A DNA stretch of 64,000 nucleotides from positions 6,309,501-6,373,500 of the forward strand of contig NC_084809.1 of assembly GCF_963583255.1 (NCBI RefSeq), in the 5' to 3' direction. The notes under the pieces are model-generated. The model ran no database searches, was not told where the DNA came from, and was given only the letters and a program-made list of their open reading frames with translations. Source of the stretch: Pyrus communis. Taxonomy: Eukaryota > Streptophyta > Magnoliopsida > Rosales > Rosaceae. Positions 1 to 10,391 of this stretch are shown here, in pieces. Made by a program: the position numbers and the translations under genes. Position 1 is the first letter of the stretch, and every line of letters begins with the position of its first letter.

Positions 1-65
1 GACTTACTATTGAAATGGTTGTTTTAATGTCATATATTTGAAATTCTAGTTTCATTTTCTTGCAG

Positions 66-1300
66 TTGCTTCTTCATGCAATTGATACATTCAATGCCAA
101 TGTTGTCTTAGTTCTGGGCCAGGTACATCCCTCTAGTTTGAGTTTTCTTTCTTATTATGATTTTACCGTACTGGATTCTGCAAGCATTTCTTCTCTTCCC
201 CCCCTCTTTGCTATTGTTGCTTGACTCTGTTACAAAGTTCGTCTTGGTAGCATAATGCATCCTTGTTTGCAATACATTTTGATGTTTTAACAAAATGGTT
301 GTATATGTAGGCTCCGATGACAGTACATATATTTCTTTTAAATTCTCAGGAAAAACTTTGGAGCATGATCAGAAATGTACTAAAGAACAAGCCTGGTGTG
401 GACGTTGTAAAACTTCAAAAATCTGGGGGTGTTGTATACAGGAATGCCAAATTCCGTCAAAAATCCAGGAGTCATAGGATAAGGGTAAGCATCAATATGT
501 TGCCATTTAATCCTTGTTATTTGTTCTTCCTGAAGAAAAGACTCATGTGCGCTGATATTTCTAACAGGAGTAGTTCTATGGCCTTGCAAATGATCTCAGC
601 CCACATTCTAATATCGCGAATTTTAGTGACTTTTCTGTCTTTCGGATTGGTGGCGGGCCATGGGCCCCACGTTCAGCTTTGCCAATTGGTGCAGAGCCTG
701 CTGCGGACCCTACAAGATTGGCGCCTGTGAATATTAACCGGGATTTGCTACATACCATTCTTGCTGTTTCATTTGCCAAGGAGCCTGATCAAATTATTTC
801 TTGGTAACTTGTACCGATCTATCTGATAGAGAAATAGATAATGAATGACTGAAGTATATGACATTGATCAGTCTCGTTCACTTTCATTTGAACTTCACAT
901 AGGAAAGTAGATGGTTTTACCCCCTCACTGTCACAAGAATGAAAATACATAGTAGTATTGTGGTATTTCTTGCTTGCTTTTCCGTCTCTGGAGATAGGGA
1001 TGCGAATTTGACGGTGACATTTTGTATTTCAGAGTATGATTCGTAGTCTGTAGTCTTAAATATTTACTTTTTTGGTTTGTTTTGCAGTAATGTTGCTGGG
1101 TTTGTCTTTGTCACAGACGTCGACATTCAGAGGTTTGTATGGTGAACAACTTGCTAGAAACACTTCTTGTATTCTGGTTTTCGTTGTTCTAACCCAATAT
1201 GCGGCGTTACAGGAAGACAATTACGTACCTTGCACCATCGGCGGGTGAGCTTCCAAGCAAGTATTTGATTGCAGGAACCGTGACATGGCTTGAAACATGA
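66..1300 (+). CDS. CLP1: CLP1-like polynucleotide kinase / pre-mRNA cleavage factor, 3' part, with in-frame stop
   Basis: The five exons seen are 66-122, 350-484, 568-803, 1088-1132 and 1213-1300; the gene starts left of the window. They read LLLHAIDTFNANVV, KLWSMIRNVLKNKPGVDVV, then FYGLANDLSPHS and a C-terminal block ending TVTWLET before TGA at 1298-1300. This matches the C-terminal half of plant CLP1, a nuclear component of cleavage factor II that also belongs to the RNA 5'-OH kinase family. All introns have GT/AG ends and exon phases fit. The oddity is codon 2 of exon 568-803: TAG (571-573) where the inverted copy has TAT (Tyr) in the expected EYFYG. The same TAG could serve as a 3' splice acceptor, since splicing just after 573 restores the frame and loses only two residues (Glu-Tyr). 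The gene could therefore be a pseudogene or a functional gene with a shifted acceptor. The 3' end faces the convergent membrane-protein gene. Confidence 0.82.
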
Positions 1301-2210
1301 AGTCGATGAGCCAAAACCCCAGTAGTATCGCTTTCCAGTGGATGTACGTTACTGGCTTATGTAAGGAGTGCAAGTTGTGAGCTATCTAGGCGTAAAATTA
1401 GTTTTAACGATGTATCCCAAATACGACAACAGATTAGAGTATTATTGTCGTTTTTTTGCATCTTAAATTTGTTATGCAAGTCTTGTTTGTCGTATTTTAT
1501 ATTATACTAGAATTTAGAAAGGCGTGCCAAAGCCTGAATTACTAGAGCTTGGCAATCACAATTTTTTTTTTTTTTGTTTTTGTTTTCTGTACAAGATATT
1601 TAAACGAAAGACTAAGGGATGGAGAAATAAATTGGTTACGAACTACTAAGTGGCATTCAGGTATTGTTCAACTGTGATATAACCTATAAGTTAAGGTAGC
1701 CCTTGCAATATGAGCTCTTTCAATTTATCCCAGGCATAAAAAGGTGCTGCAGCTGCAGCTGCACTTCCACAAAATGCTTTCAAGGATTAAGTTGCAACTC
1801 TCACAAAACAAACCGTTCACAAGACGAAAGCGAACCACCTGAAAGCCAGTACCAGGATCTACAATAACATAATGAAGGCAAGAGTTCCGGACAAGAGGGA
1901 AACATTGTCCAGAAGACCTTAAATTTCCTTGTACTACAAGCAAACAGATAGAATAATTTCCTTTTAATTTTTACGATTGCTGTGTGTAGATGACCAAAGC
2001 GAAATATGTTTGAGCTCTTTACAAATTCGGATTGCTGATTTATTTTTTCAATTTGAATGCAGCTTTGTCCAATGTGCTTAACTAATGGAAAGGAGCTAGC
2101 CTTCAATAATAAATTCAATGTCACACTAACTAAAGTTTTGAATTCCAGCTCAAGGCAATAGAACACAGCCCAAGTTTTTCTTAAAGAAATTCTTCTCAAA
2201 AAGAAATTTC

Positions 2211-3143
2211 TTAAAGAATTTGGTTGTCGCTACCGTTCAACCTCCTCATCAGCTCCCTCATTTTGTCACGGCCATAAGCAACAGCGTCAGTACACAGTGT
2301 TCTTAGCGTTTGGTAGGATTTGGTCCCAATTATCGCAAAATATACGGCCCAACATGTAAGAGTAAACCACCCGAAGGCTGGAACGAGGAGGAGCACCAGT
2401 AGCACCAACGCAAGAGTTCCACACAAGAGGCTGATGTTGTTCATGAGTTCATATATATTTATACTGTTGGAAGCTTGGAGAATGTTGGCAGTCTGCAATG
2501 TCCCCGCGTAAGTGAGTAAATCAGCAATCAACATCACAACAGTGTTGTGGTCTGTGACAAATGGAGACGGTAAATTTCCGGTCGCATGCTTCACCTGGAG
2601 GAGAAATCCTAGGATGTTGAGGAGATGGAATATACATTTGTGTGCTGCCGGTGGAGATTTGTACCGACCACCCTCCTCCATAGTGCTGCTGTATTATAAA
2701 CAACACAGAAAGTTAATGAATGGGAAAACATTACTCTAATGATATCAGGAGTTCCTAATTTTCAATTCTTCCATATTAGTTAATGACGTTGACATGTGTC
2801 ATCAACCGTTAGAATATCTGCGCACAACCCAAACTCATTTGCTAGCTAATTAAGAAGATGAGCTTATAAAAGACCCCGTTTCATATACATATTGATGAGA
2901 AGGCATGTTACAGAGTATCTGGAAACCAAATTTATTTGATCCATAACTTGGACCTGGAAATTGAAACGAAAAAGGAGGTTACGCAGAGTATCATAGATAG
3001 ATTAACAAGATTGTTTACTGTTTCCCTTATGCTTTACAATCAGCTTCTGACGAAAGAGTAGATGCAACATTAAAATATGATAACTAAAGAAAATGTACTA
3101 ACCCAGCTGAGATTTGTGGAGAAGTTCCGACGTTCATAGGCAT
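2211..3143 (-). CDS. Small two-exon membrane protein, left copy (function unknown)
   Basis: I do not recognise this family. Exon 1 is 3103-3143 (ATG at 3143, reading MPMNVGTSPQISAG) and exon 2 is 2211-2688. The donor is GTTAGT and the acceptor ACAG; joining them keeps frame and gives a 172-residue protein. An alternative start at the internal Met of exon 2 (2681) would give 156 residues (MEEGGRYKS...). Residues ~105-135 form a strongly hydrophobic stretch (LALVLLVLLLVPAFGWFTL... AVYFAII) likely to span a membrane once or twice, followed by a basic, charged tail (MRELMRRLNG). A weaker hydrophobic segment lies near the start of exon 2. A TATATATA box and a CT-rich patch (in gene orientation) lie upstream. 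Its twin at 4134-5067 differs by only a handful of residues, so the ORF has been kept open in both arms. Confidence 0.62.
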
Positions 3144-3234
3144 GGCCGAAGAGGAACGCGGCAGAGTTGGGGGAGGGAAGGAGGAGTGAGAGAGAGGAGG
3201 GAGGAGTTTGCAGGATTTGGAGGAGCAGAGGGGG

Positions 3235-3242
3235 TATATATA
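3235..3242 (-). promoter_or_regulatory. TATA box of left membrane-protein gene
   Basis: TATATATA lies 92 bases upstream of the ATG at 3143, with pyrimidine-rich tracts on the sense strand on both sides, as in plant core promoters. The mirror copy lies at 4035-4042. Confidence 0.6.
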
Positions 3243-3662
3243 GGAGAGAGAGAGGAGGGAGGAAGTCAACAATTCCTACTCCCCTCAACTCAACAGGATT
3301 TACAGCCCTGTCAAATTAACACAAATAGCTGCTCAAATTTACAAGCTCTTGGCCGTGTTGCTACTTTGAAGGTGGCAAAATCCTATTCATACTACGTCAA
3401 GGTGGCAAAATCCTAGACGCAACTATTAGACCACATGTCCTCCAATGTGGTAAAATAAGCACATTGGACAAAATTTCCACAGGGAGGGAGGAGTGAGAGA
3501 GAGGAGGGAGGAGTTTGCAGGATTTGGAAGCCAATAGCATTTGCTTGAGCCAAGCAAATGCTTAAGGAGTTTATCAATTAATCAACCGTAAACAATAATT
3601 TGTTCGATCGTTAGCAAATGCTTAAGGAGTTTATCAATTAACCAACCTGCAAAAGTACACAA

Positions 3663-3764
3663 TTAGACATAGCAAACACCAGCTGTCCACCCCTCACACA
3701 TTCTCTTCAGCTCCTCGAACGTAATTTCACCTCGCTCATATCCGGCGTCCACTCGCTTTGTAAA
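3663..3764 (-). pseudogene. Possible captured exon with EF-hand-like sequence
   Basis: Read on the minus strand, the spacer gives an open run VDAGYERGEITFEELKRM... that ends at TAA (3663-3665). GEITFEELKRM has the G-x-I/E-E-L pattern of the second half of an EF-hand. No start codon, splice context or partner exon is visible, so this is at most a gene fragment trapped between the arms. It could also be a chance open frame. Confidence 0.3.
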
Positions 3765-3787
3765 GGTTTTGGCATAACCTTTACAAA
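3757..3787. repeat. Perfect 12-bp hairpin in palindrome spacer
   Basis: TTTGTAAAGGTT at 3757-3768 is exactly complementary to AACCTTTACAAA at 3776-3787, with a 7-base loop. It lies just inside the right arm boundary, where breakage and rejoining formed the palindrome. Confidence 0.7.
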
Positions 3788-4034
3788 ACCTTTTTGGTAG
3801 AAATTTTGTCCAATGTGCTTATTTTACCACATTGGAGGACATGTGGTCTAATAGTTGCGTCTAGGATTTTGCCACCTTGACGTAGTATGAATAGGATTTT
3901 GCCACCTTCAAAGTAGCAACACGGCCAAGAGCTTGTAAATTTGAGCAGCTATTTGTGTTAATTTGACAGGGCTGTAAATCCTGTTGAGTTGAGGGGAGTA
4001 GGAATTGTTGACTTCCTCCCTCCTCTCTCTCTCC

Positions 4035-4042
4035 TATATATA
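4035..4042 (+). promoter_or_regulatory. TATA box of right membrane-protein gene
   Basis: TATATATA lies 92 bases upstream of the ATG at 4134, flanked by CT-rich tracts. It mirrors the box at 3235-3242; the two promoters face away from the shared spacer. Confidence 0.6.
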
Positions 4043-4133
4043 CCCCCTCTGCTCCTCCAAATCCTGCAAACTCCTCCCTCCTCTCTCTCACTCCTCCTTC
4101 CCTCCCCCAACTCTGCCGCGTTCCTCTTCGGCC

Positions 4134-5067
4134 ATGCCTATGAACGTCGGAACTTCTCCACAAATCTCAGCTGGGTTAGTACATTTTCTTTAGTTATCAT
4201 ATTTTAATGTTGCATCTACTCTTTCGTCAGAAGCTGATTGTAAAGCATAAGGGAAAGAGTAAACAATCTTGTTAATCTATCTATGATACTCTGCGTAACC
4301 TCATTTTTCGTTTTCAATTTCCAGGTCCAAGTTATGGATCAAATAAATTTGGTTTCCAGATACTCTGTAACATGCCTTCTGATCAATATGTATATGAAAC
4401 GGGGTCTTTTATAAGCTCATCTTCTTAATTAGCTAGCAAATGAGTTTGGGTTGTGCGCAGATATTCTAACGGTTGATGACACATGTCAACGTCATTAACT
4501 AATATGGAAGAATTGAAAATTAGGAACTCCTGATATCATTAGAGTAATGTTTTCCCATTCATTAACTTTCTGTGTTGTTTATAATACAGCAGCACTATGG
4601 AGGAGGGTGGTCGGTACAAATCTCCACCGGCAGCACACGAACTTATATTCCATCTCCTCAACATCCTAGGAGTTCTCCTCCAGGTGGAGCATGCGACCGG
4701 AAATTTACCGTCTCCATTTGTCACAGACCACAACACTGTTGTGATGTTGATTGCTGATTTACTCACTTACGCGGGGACATTGCAGACTGCCAACATTCTC
4801 CAAGCTTCCAACAATACAAATATATATGAACTGATGAACAACATCAGCCTCTTGTGTGGAACTCTTGCGTTGGTGCTACTGGTGCTCCTCCTCGTTCCAG
4901 CTTTCGGGTGGTTTACTCTTGCATGTTGGGCCGTATATTTTGCGATAATTGGGACCAAATCCTACCAAACGCTAAGAACACTGTGTACTGACGCTGTTGC
5001 TTATGGCCGTGACAAAATGAGGGAGCTGATGAGGAGGTTGAACGGTAGCGACAACCAAATTCTTTAA
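4134..5067 (+). CDS. Small two-exon membrane protein, right copy (function unknown)
   Basis: Exon 1 is 4134-4174 and exon 2 is 4590-5067, with donor GTTAGT and acceptor ATACAG. Phase 2 joining gives MPMNVGTSPQISAG followed by STMEEGGRY and a 172-residue product ending NGSDNQIL. The hydrophobic stretch LLCGTLALVLLVLLLVPAFG and the following W-rich segment look membrane-spanning; the C-terminus is basic. It has changes such as HEL for HKC, GV for GF and ACW for TCW relative to the minus-strand twin, all substitutions, with no frameshift. I do not recognise the family. The gene is convergent with the CLP1 fragment on its right and divergent from its twin, sharing a ~0.9 kb inter-start region that includes the palindrome centre. 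Confidence 0.65.
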
Positions 5068-5966
5068 GAAATTTCTTTAAGAAAAACTTGGGCTGTGTTC
5101 TATTGCCTTGAGCTGGAATTCAAAACTTTAGTTAGTGTGACATTGAATTTATTATTGAAGGCTAGCTCCTTTCCATTAGTTAAGCACATTGGACAAAGCT
5201 GCATTCAAATTGAAAAAATAAATCAGCAATCCGAATTTGTAAAGAGCTCAAACATATTTCGCTTTGGTCATCTACATACAGCAATCGTAAAAATTAAAAG
5301 GAAATTATTCTATCTGTTTGCTTGTAGTACAAGGAAATTAAAGGTCTTCTGGACAATGTTTCCCTCTTGTCCGGAACTCTTGCCTTCATTATGTTATTGT
5401 AGATCCTGGTACCGGCCTTCGGGTGGTTCGCTTTTGTCTTGTGAACGGTTTGTTTTGTGAGAGTTGCAACTTAGTCGTACCAATACTTGAAAGGATTTTG
5501 TGGAAGTGCAGCTGCAGCTGCAGCACCTTTTTATGCCTGGGATAAATTGAAAGAGCTCATATTGCAAGGGCTACCTTAACTTATAGGTTATAGCAATGTT
5601 GAACAATACCTGAATGCCACTTAGTAGTTCGTAACGAATTTATTCCTCCATCCCTCCTTAGTCCTTCGTTTAAATATCTTGTACAGACAACAAAAACAAA
5701 AAAAATTGTGGTTGCCAAGCTCTAGTAATTCAGGCTTTGGCACGCCTTTCTAAATTCTAGTATAATCTAAAATACGACAAACAAGACTTGCATAACAAAT
5801 TTAGGATGCAAAAAAACGACAATAATATTCTAATCTGTTGTCGTATTTGGGATGCATCGTTAAAACTAATTTTACGCCTAGATAGCTCACATCTTACACT
5901 CCTTACATAAGCCAGCAACGTACATCCACCGGAAAGCAATACTACTGGGGTTTTTGCTCATCGACT

Positions 5967-7191
5967 TCATGTTTCAAGCCATGTCACGGTTCCTGCAATC
6001 AAATACTTGCTTGGAAGCTCACCCACCGATGGTGCAAGGTACGTAATTGTCTTCCTGTAACGCCGCATATTGGGTTAGAACAACGAAAACCAGAATACAA
6101 GAAGTGTTTCTAGCAAGTTGTTCACCATACAAACCTCTGAATGTCGACGTCTGTGACAAAGACAAACCCAGCAACATTACTGCAAAACAAACCAAAAAAG
6201 TAAATATTTAAGACTACAGACTACGAATCATACTCTGAAATACAAAATGTCACCGTCAAATTCGCATCCCTATCTCCAGAGACGGAAAAGCAAGCAAGAA
6301 ATACCACAATACTACTATGTATTTTCATTCTTGTGACAGTGAGGGGGTAAAACCATATACTTTCCTATGTGAAGTTCAAATGAAAGTGAACGAGACTGAT
6401 CAATGTCATATACTTCAGTCATTCATTATCTATTTCTCTATCAGATAGATCGGTACAAGTTACCTAGAAATAATTTGATCAGGCTCCTTGGCAAATGAAA
6501 CAGCAAGAATGGTATGTAGCAAATCCCGGTTAATATTCACAGGCGCCAATCTTGTAGGGTCCGCAGCAGGCTCTGCACCAATTGGCAAAGCTGAACGTGG
6601 GGCCTGTGGCCCGCCCCCAATCCGAAAGACAGAAAAGTCACTAAAATTCGCGATATTAGAATGTGGGCTGAGATCATTTGCAAGGCCATAGAAATACTCC
6701 TGTTAGAAATATCAGCGCACATGAGTCTTTTCTTCAGGAAGAACAAATAACAAGGATTAAATGGCAACATATTGATGCTTACCCTTATGGATTTTTGACG
6801 GAATTTGGCATTCCTGGATACAACACCCCCAGAATCTGTTGGTCCCACAACAATCACCCTTGGGCCCTAACCACAAAGCAGCTTATGAGCCACAGACAGA
6901 GAGTCACTTGGCAAAGGATTACTACAATCCTAGGTAATATGCACCTAAAAATGGACTTGCACTACTACACAGTAGATGCACTTGCGCCACAAGCTTATCT
7001 CAATCATTCCTAAAAATTTACAGAGTTGGCAATTGAGGATCAAACACTTTTGTTCACTAAAGAATGACACTAATTAAAACACATTGAAAAATTTGCACTA
7101 ATTTCCCCCAACATAGAAGTGAGCAAGTGTCAAGTAGTACCTGAGAATTGGGGTCATCGGGCGGCAAGGGTTTAGCGCGGTGTCTCCGTTG
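5967..7191 (-). pseudogene. CLP1: Rearranged CLP1 fragment with Walker A joined to downstream exon
   Basis: Exons on the minus strand: 7141-7191 (partial, reading RRHRAKPLPPDDPNSQ), 6783-6866 (chimeric), 6464-6699, 6135-6179 and 5967-6054, all with GT/AG borders. The chimeric exon begins GPRVIVVGPTDSG, the CLP1 P-loop up to its second glycine, and then continues GVVSRNAKFRQK, which in the left copy lies in a later exon (350-484). The kinase core between them, with the Walker A Lys and Ser/Thr, is missing. The join falls in the shared bases TCTGGG. Frame is kept across it and the later exons are open to a TGA at 5967. A 12-base in-frame deletion precedes the splice donor. Upstream coding sequence breaks off near 7191, where copied palindrome-tail DNA begins, so no N-terminus or promoter remains. 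A functional enzyme is very unlikely. Confidence 0.8.
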
Positions 7192-7350
7192 TTTTGTGAG
7201 AGTTGCAACTTAGTCGTACCAATACTTGAAGGGATTTTGTGGACGTGCAAATTGAAAGGAAAAAAAAAATCAACAATCTGAATTTGCAAAGAGCTCAATG
7301 ATATTTCACTTTGGTCATCTACATTTAGCAATTGTAAAAATTAAAGGAAA
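7187..7350 (+). repeat. Scrambled third copy of palindrome-tail sequence
   Basis: 7190-7250 matches 5449-5508 (TTTGTGAGAGTTGCAACTTAGTC...) and 7256-7350 matches 5216-5310 (AATTTGCAAAGAGCTCA..., TTTGGTCATCTACAT...), both in direct orientation but in swapped order. It abuts the broken CLP1 exon, marking a rearrangement breakpoint. Confidence 0.75.
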
Positions 7351-8165
7351 CTATACCATATCACTTCGCTCATCTCCTACAGGTGCTGAAAGACCACTTG
7401 GTTCATGAGTTGGCATCCCTTACCTTGCCATAGACAAACATCGAAACCCACAACCAAGTTCACTATAAAATGCACAAAATAAAAAATAACCAAACCCACA
7501 AATTTAATCGAACAATTCTACAAAATCTAGAAAAATTTACTAAATCTCACGGATAAAATAACCTCAAAAGCACCCAGAAATCTAGAAAAATTCCCTAAAC
7601 CCTGAATTCTCTAAAACCAGAAATTTAAACGAGAAATTCTACAGTCATAAAAACTTTACTAAATAAATTTGACCAATTTAATGTTGTCTATATTGAGGGA
7701 AAACCAATAGTAATTAACTAGAAAATATGCTCGCGCGTTGCTGCGGGACCTGAATGCATCACCTTGAACTACATGAATAAAACACATTTTACCTGAATAA
7801 ATTCAACACAATCATGAATGAACAGAGGGATAGATGAGTGAATGAGGTCGGTAAGATATGCAGCTTCGTTTTTATATACATTCAACTTAGCTGACATGAA
7901 AATACATTGTACAATTAACAGGACGAAACTGAACGTTGGTTTCCCTAATAAACAGAAGAAAGAGAAGCAACATGATCTTCACACAAATCTAGCCCCTGCA
8001 GTCAAGGTGGCAAAATATATATCCTGTAGGTTAGGCACATGTTTTAGCAGTTGACAAAAAAAAATAAAAACTGTTTCATTCTTATTCTAGGATCTAAGTT
8101 TTCAAGCACAAACATGCAAAGCAAAAAACATGCAGGATGCCCGTTTCCATAAGAAACAGAAGTTT

Positions 8166-8365
8166 AAGAAGTGCATTTTAGTTTAGAGAACACATATGAG
8201 AGAAAAATCCAAAACTCAAGAATATGATTGTATTACAGCAAATATGATTGGGTCGTACTCGAGGATCAAATGGGGGCTTGAGATTTTGGTAACTGTGTAG
8301 AAGAAAAAGAACACCAATGGAACATTCCTAGAAACTAACCCACAAACCCATCCAAATCAGATCAA
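8166..8365 (+). repeat. Direct repeat, copy 1 (with 9526-9770)
   Basis: AGAAGTGCATTTTAGTTTAGAGAACA and the following ATATGATTGTATTACAGCAA..., GATTGGGTCGTACTC, and CATTCCTAGAAACTAACCC recur in the same order about 1.4 kb downstream. This is a local duplication of non-coding DNA. Confidence 0.8.
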
Positions 8366-9525
8366 CTAATCAACCAAATTAGCCCAATCAGTAACCCTAA
8401 ATTTACTCAACCAAATTCCCCAAATCAATAATCCTTAAGGATAAGATTATTTTTAACTATACATAAATTCACATGCTAGTCATTTGATACATTTAACTAA
8501 TTCTGCAAGTTGTAAATGATTAAGAATAATTTAGAATGATACCAACTTGATTCTAGCTCATCTGACTCCTCTCTGCTCTATATTTGAAAAGCTGAGTAGC
8601 CAAGTTTGGAGAAGTCCTTAAATAATCACTATCTGAGGATTGAGAATAACCTACATTCACATTGCACAAAATTCTATGGAAAAGGGGACAAATTAACATA
8701 ATTAAAATAAGTATTAAGATGCAAATATTCTCAAGATAAATTAAGCAGAAAAATGAATACACTTTGCCAATTGTCAGACACTGCTAATTGCCAATATAGC
8801 AAGATAATGAATTCCGTGAACGAAAAAAAATGATTTGCAACTTCAACTTACCATGCCAAAGAAGCTCCATAAAACTAGTAGCTTCCTCCTTACTTCATGC
8901 ATCCGTTGATCATGGAAATTATAAAAATCCATCCAATCAAGAGACAATGTAAAAGTTGTGAGAAGGTGAATATGCAACAAAGAATCTAAGATATACCTGA
9001 CAAATTTGTGATTCCAATATAATTTCACACAAAAAAAGATCAAATTTTGATTCAAACAAAACAATCTCATCTGTTACAGATCGGACCAACCAAAAAAAGA
9101 TTCTATTAACATGATTTCGAACCCAACTATAAAAAGGAACTTTATAGCAGCACAATCAATATCATTTCAACCCAACCAAAAAGAAACTGATTGTATGTCA
9201 TAAGTTTTTAAACACGGAGAAAATGTATCATATTTCATGACTAATCAAAAGCTTACAAATGTCAGGTAAGAACATACGTAAGTTCAAATGCAAGAATGCA
9301 AATGAAGACAATTCACTCCATTGTGTTCAGCAAGGGAATAAAAAGTGACAAAAATAGCATGATCGTGATTCGTACCTTTAACTTGATCTGATGGTAGGGC
9401 ATTGAATGTTGACTGAACAAAATTTTGCAAGTAATGAGGTTGCGTAAAAACTTTCACCTAAAAAGTTAAATCCACCATTATATGAAGGTAAATAAGGAAA
9501 ATCCAATCCAATAATCACATCAATC

Positions 9526-9770
9526 TGAGAAGTGTATTTTAGTTTAGAGAACATGCGCGTATTTTCTAACGAAAACATAAGCAAATATGATTGGGCAGAA
9601 ACATGATAGTAAAAAATCCAAACCTCAAGAATATGATTGTATTACAGCAAATATGATTGGGTCGTACTCAAGGATCAAATGGGGACTTGAGATTTTGGTA
9701 ACTCTGTAGAAGAAAATGAACACCAATAGAACATTCCTAGAAACTAACCCTCAAACCCATCCAAATCAAT
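9526..9770 (+). repeat. Direct repeat, copy 2 (with 8166-8365)
   Basis: Second copy of the local duplication, with about 40 extra bases between the two conserved blocks relative to copy 1. Confidence 0.8.
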
Positions 9771-10082
9771 CCCTCTCCTCCTACTTGAACGGCTACAATT
9801 AAGCCACGCCAAGATCTTATATTGATATTTTTATAGAGACAAAAAACAAAATGTGAGGAGCGAGGGAATGAAATGAGAATAGGATAAGAGAGAATCATAC
9901 TCACATTTTCAAATACCAAATCAAAATGCAAATGTCATTGACACCAAGCAAACAAAAAAAGAAACACAATTCAAATGTACATGTACATTCATAATACAAA
10001 TATACATCCACACATACAAATAATCCACTATGCAGTAAGAATGTCATTGTGAATACAATAATTTTAGCCTAAAAGGGACTAT

Positions 10083-10215
10083 CAAGAGATTAAAAAAGGG
10101 GTTTTTTTGATACGGGTCCAAAGTAACTAAAAATTGGACCTATTTCAAAAGTCAAAAGTCACTAAAAATTGGACTTATTTCAAAAGGTGGCTTATAAAAT
10201 TGGACCTATTTCAAA
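10083..10215 (+). repeat. Short degenerate tandem repeat
   Basis: The phrase AAAATTGGACCTATTTCAAA occurs three times with small changes across ~120 bases, giving units of about 40-45 bases. Confidence 0.6.
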
Positions 10216-10236
10216 TTTTCCCATTAAAAAAAAAAA

Positions 10237-10391
10237 AAGAAAACTAATGAAAAGAGCTTGAAAATTTTGAGTTTTAATGATAAGGACAAAATAAAGGGTA
10301 AAGTGAATAGTACTAAGATTGACTTTTTAGTGTAAAAATGTGGTTTTTCGTTAAAGTGAACAGTATTGCGGATTTTTTGTTAAAACTCCCT
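10237..10391 (-). mobile_element. Dispersed ~155-bp repeat, copy 1 of 3
   Basis: Shares ACTAATGAAAA..., GAGTTTTAATGATAAGGACA, TTTTTAGTGTAAAAATG and TTCGTTAAAGTGAACAGTA with 35075-35230 (opposite orientation) and, more degenerate, 49886-50032 (same orientation). The ends are A/T-rich and no TIR is clear, so the class is unknown. Confidence 0.7.

Larger units (their letters stand above)
422..3480 (+). repeat. Left arm of ~3 kb imperfect palindrome
   Basis: This segment is the reverse complement of 3797-6833 at high identity throughout, including introns, coding parts and intergenic DNA. Corresponding positions sum to about 7255 at the outer end and 7277 at the inner end, showing a few small indels. 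The outer limit is where the CLP1 exon sequence TCTGGGGG stops matching its partner; the inner limit is the shared sequence CACATTGGACAAAATTT before the spacer. It is a segmental inverted duplication that carries genes, not a transposon with recognisable ends. Confidence 0.93.
3481..3796. other. Palindrome spacer between the divergent membrane-protein genes
   Basis: This unique centre separates the arms. Its first ~48 bases (3481-3528) duplicate the arm sequence near 3173-3221 (GGAGGAGTGAGAGAGAGG...), i.e. a piece of the leader/promoter of the left gene copied in direct orientation. A second internal direct repeat, GCAAATGCTTAAGGAGTTTA, occurs near 3557 and 3614. A perfect 12-bp hairpin sits at 3757-3787. 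A short reading frame on the minus strand resembles an EF-hand exon (see separate entry). Confidence 0.75.
3797..6833 (-). repeat. Right arm of ~3 kb imperfect palindrome
   Basis: Reverse-complement partner of 422-3480. Differences are mainly point changes and short indels, e.g. a 12-base in-frame loss in a CLP1 exon (AGG AGT CAT AGG absent between TCC and ATA) and a shorter poly-T near 5690. Beyond 6833 the DNA is still CLP1-derived (6866 and 7141-7191), so the duplicated block was originally longer and its left counterpart lies outside the window. Confidence 0.93.
7351..10082. other. AT-rich intergenic region without a recognisable gene
   Basis: I see no gene with supporting splice or protein similarity here. 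It holds the short CGCGCGTTGCTGCGGG repeat near 7734-7749 and two copies of a direct repeat listed separately. Confidence 0.5.

Noticed and set aside
3070..3420. Plus-strand frame reading MWRSSDVHRHGRRG and its mirror copy
   Set aside because: It overlaps, antisense, the promoter and first exon of the membrane-protein gene and is driven by purine-rich sequence.
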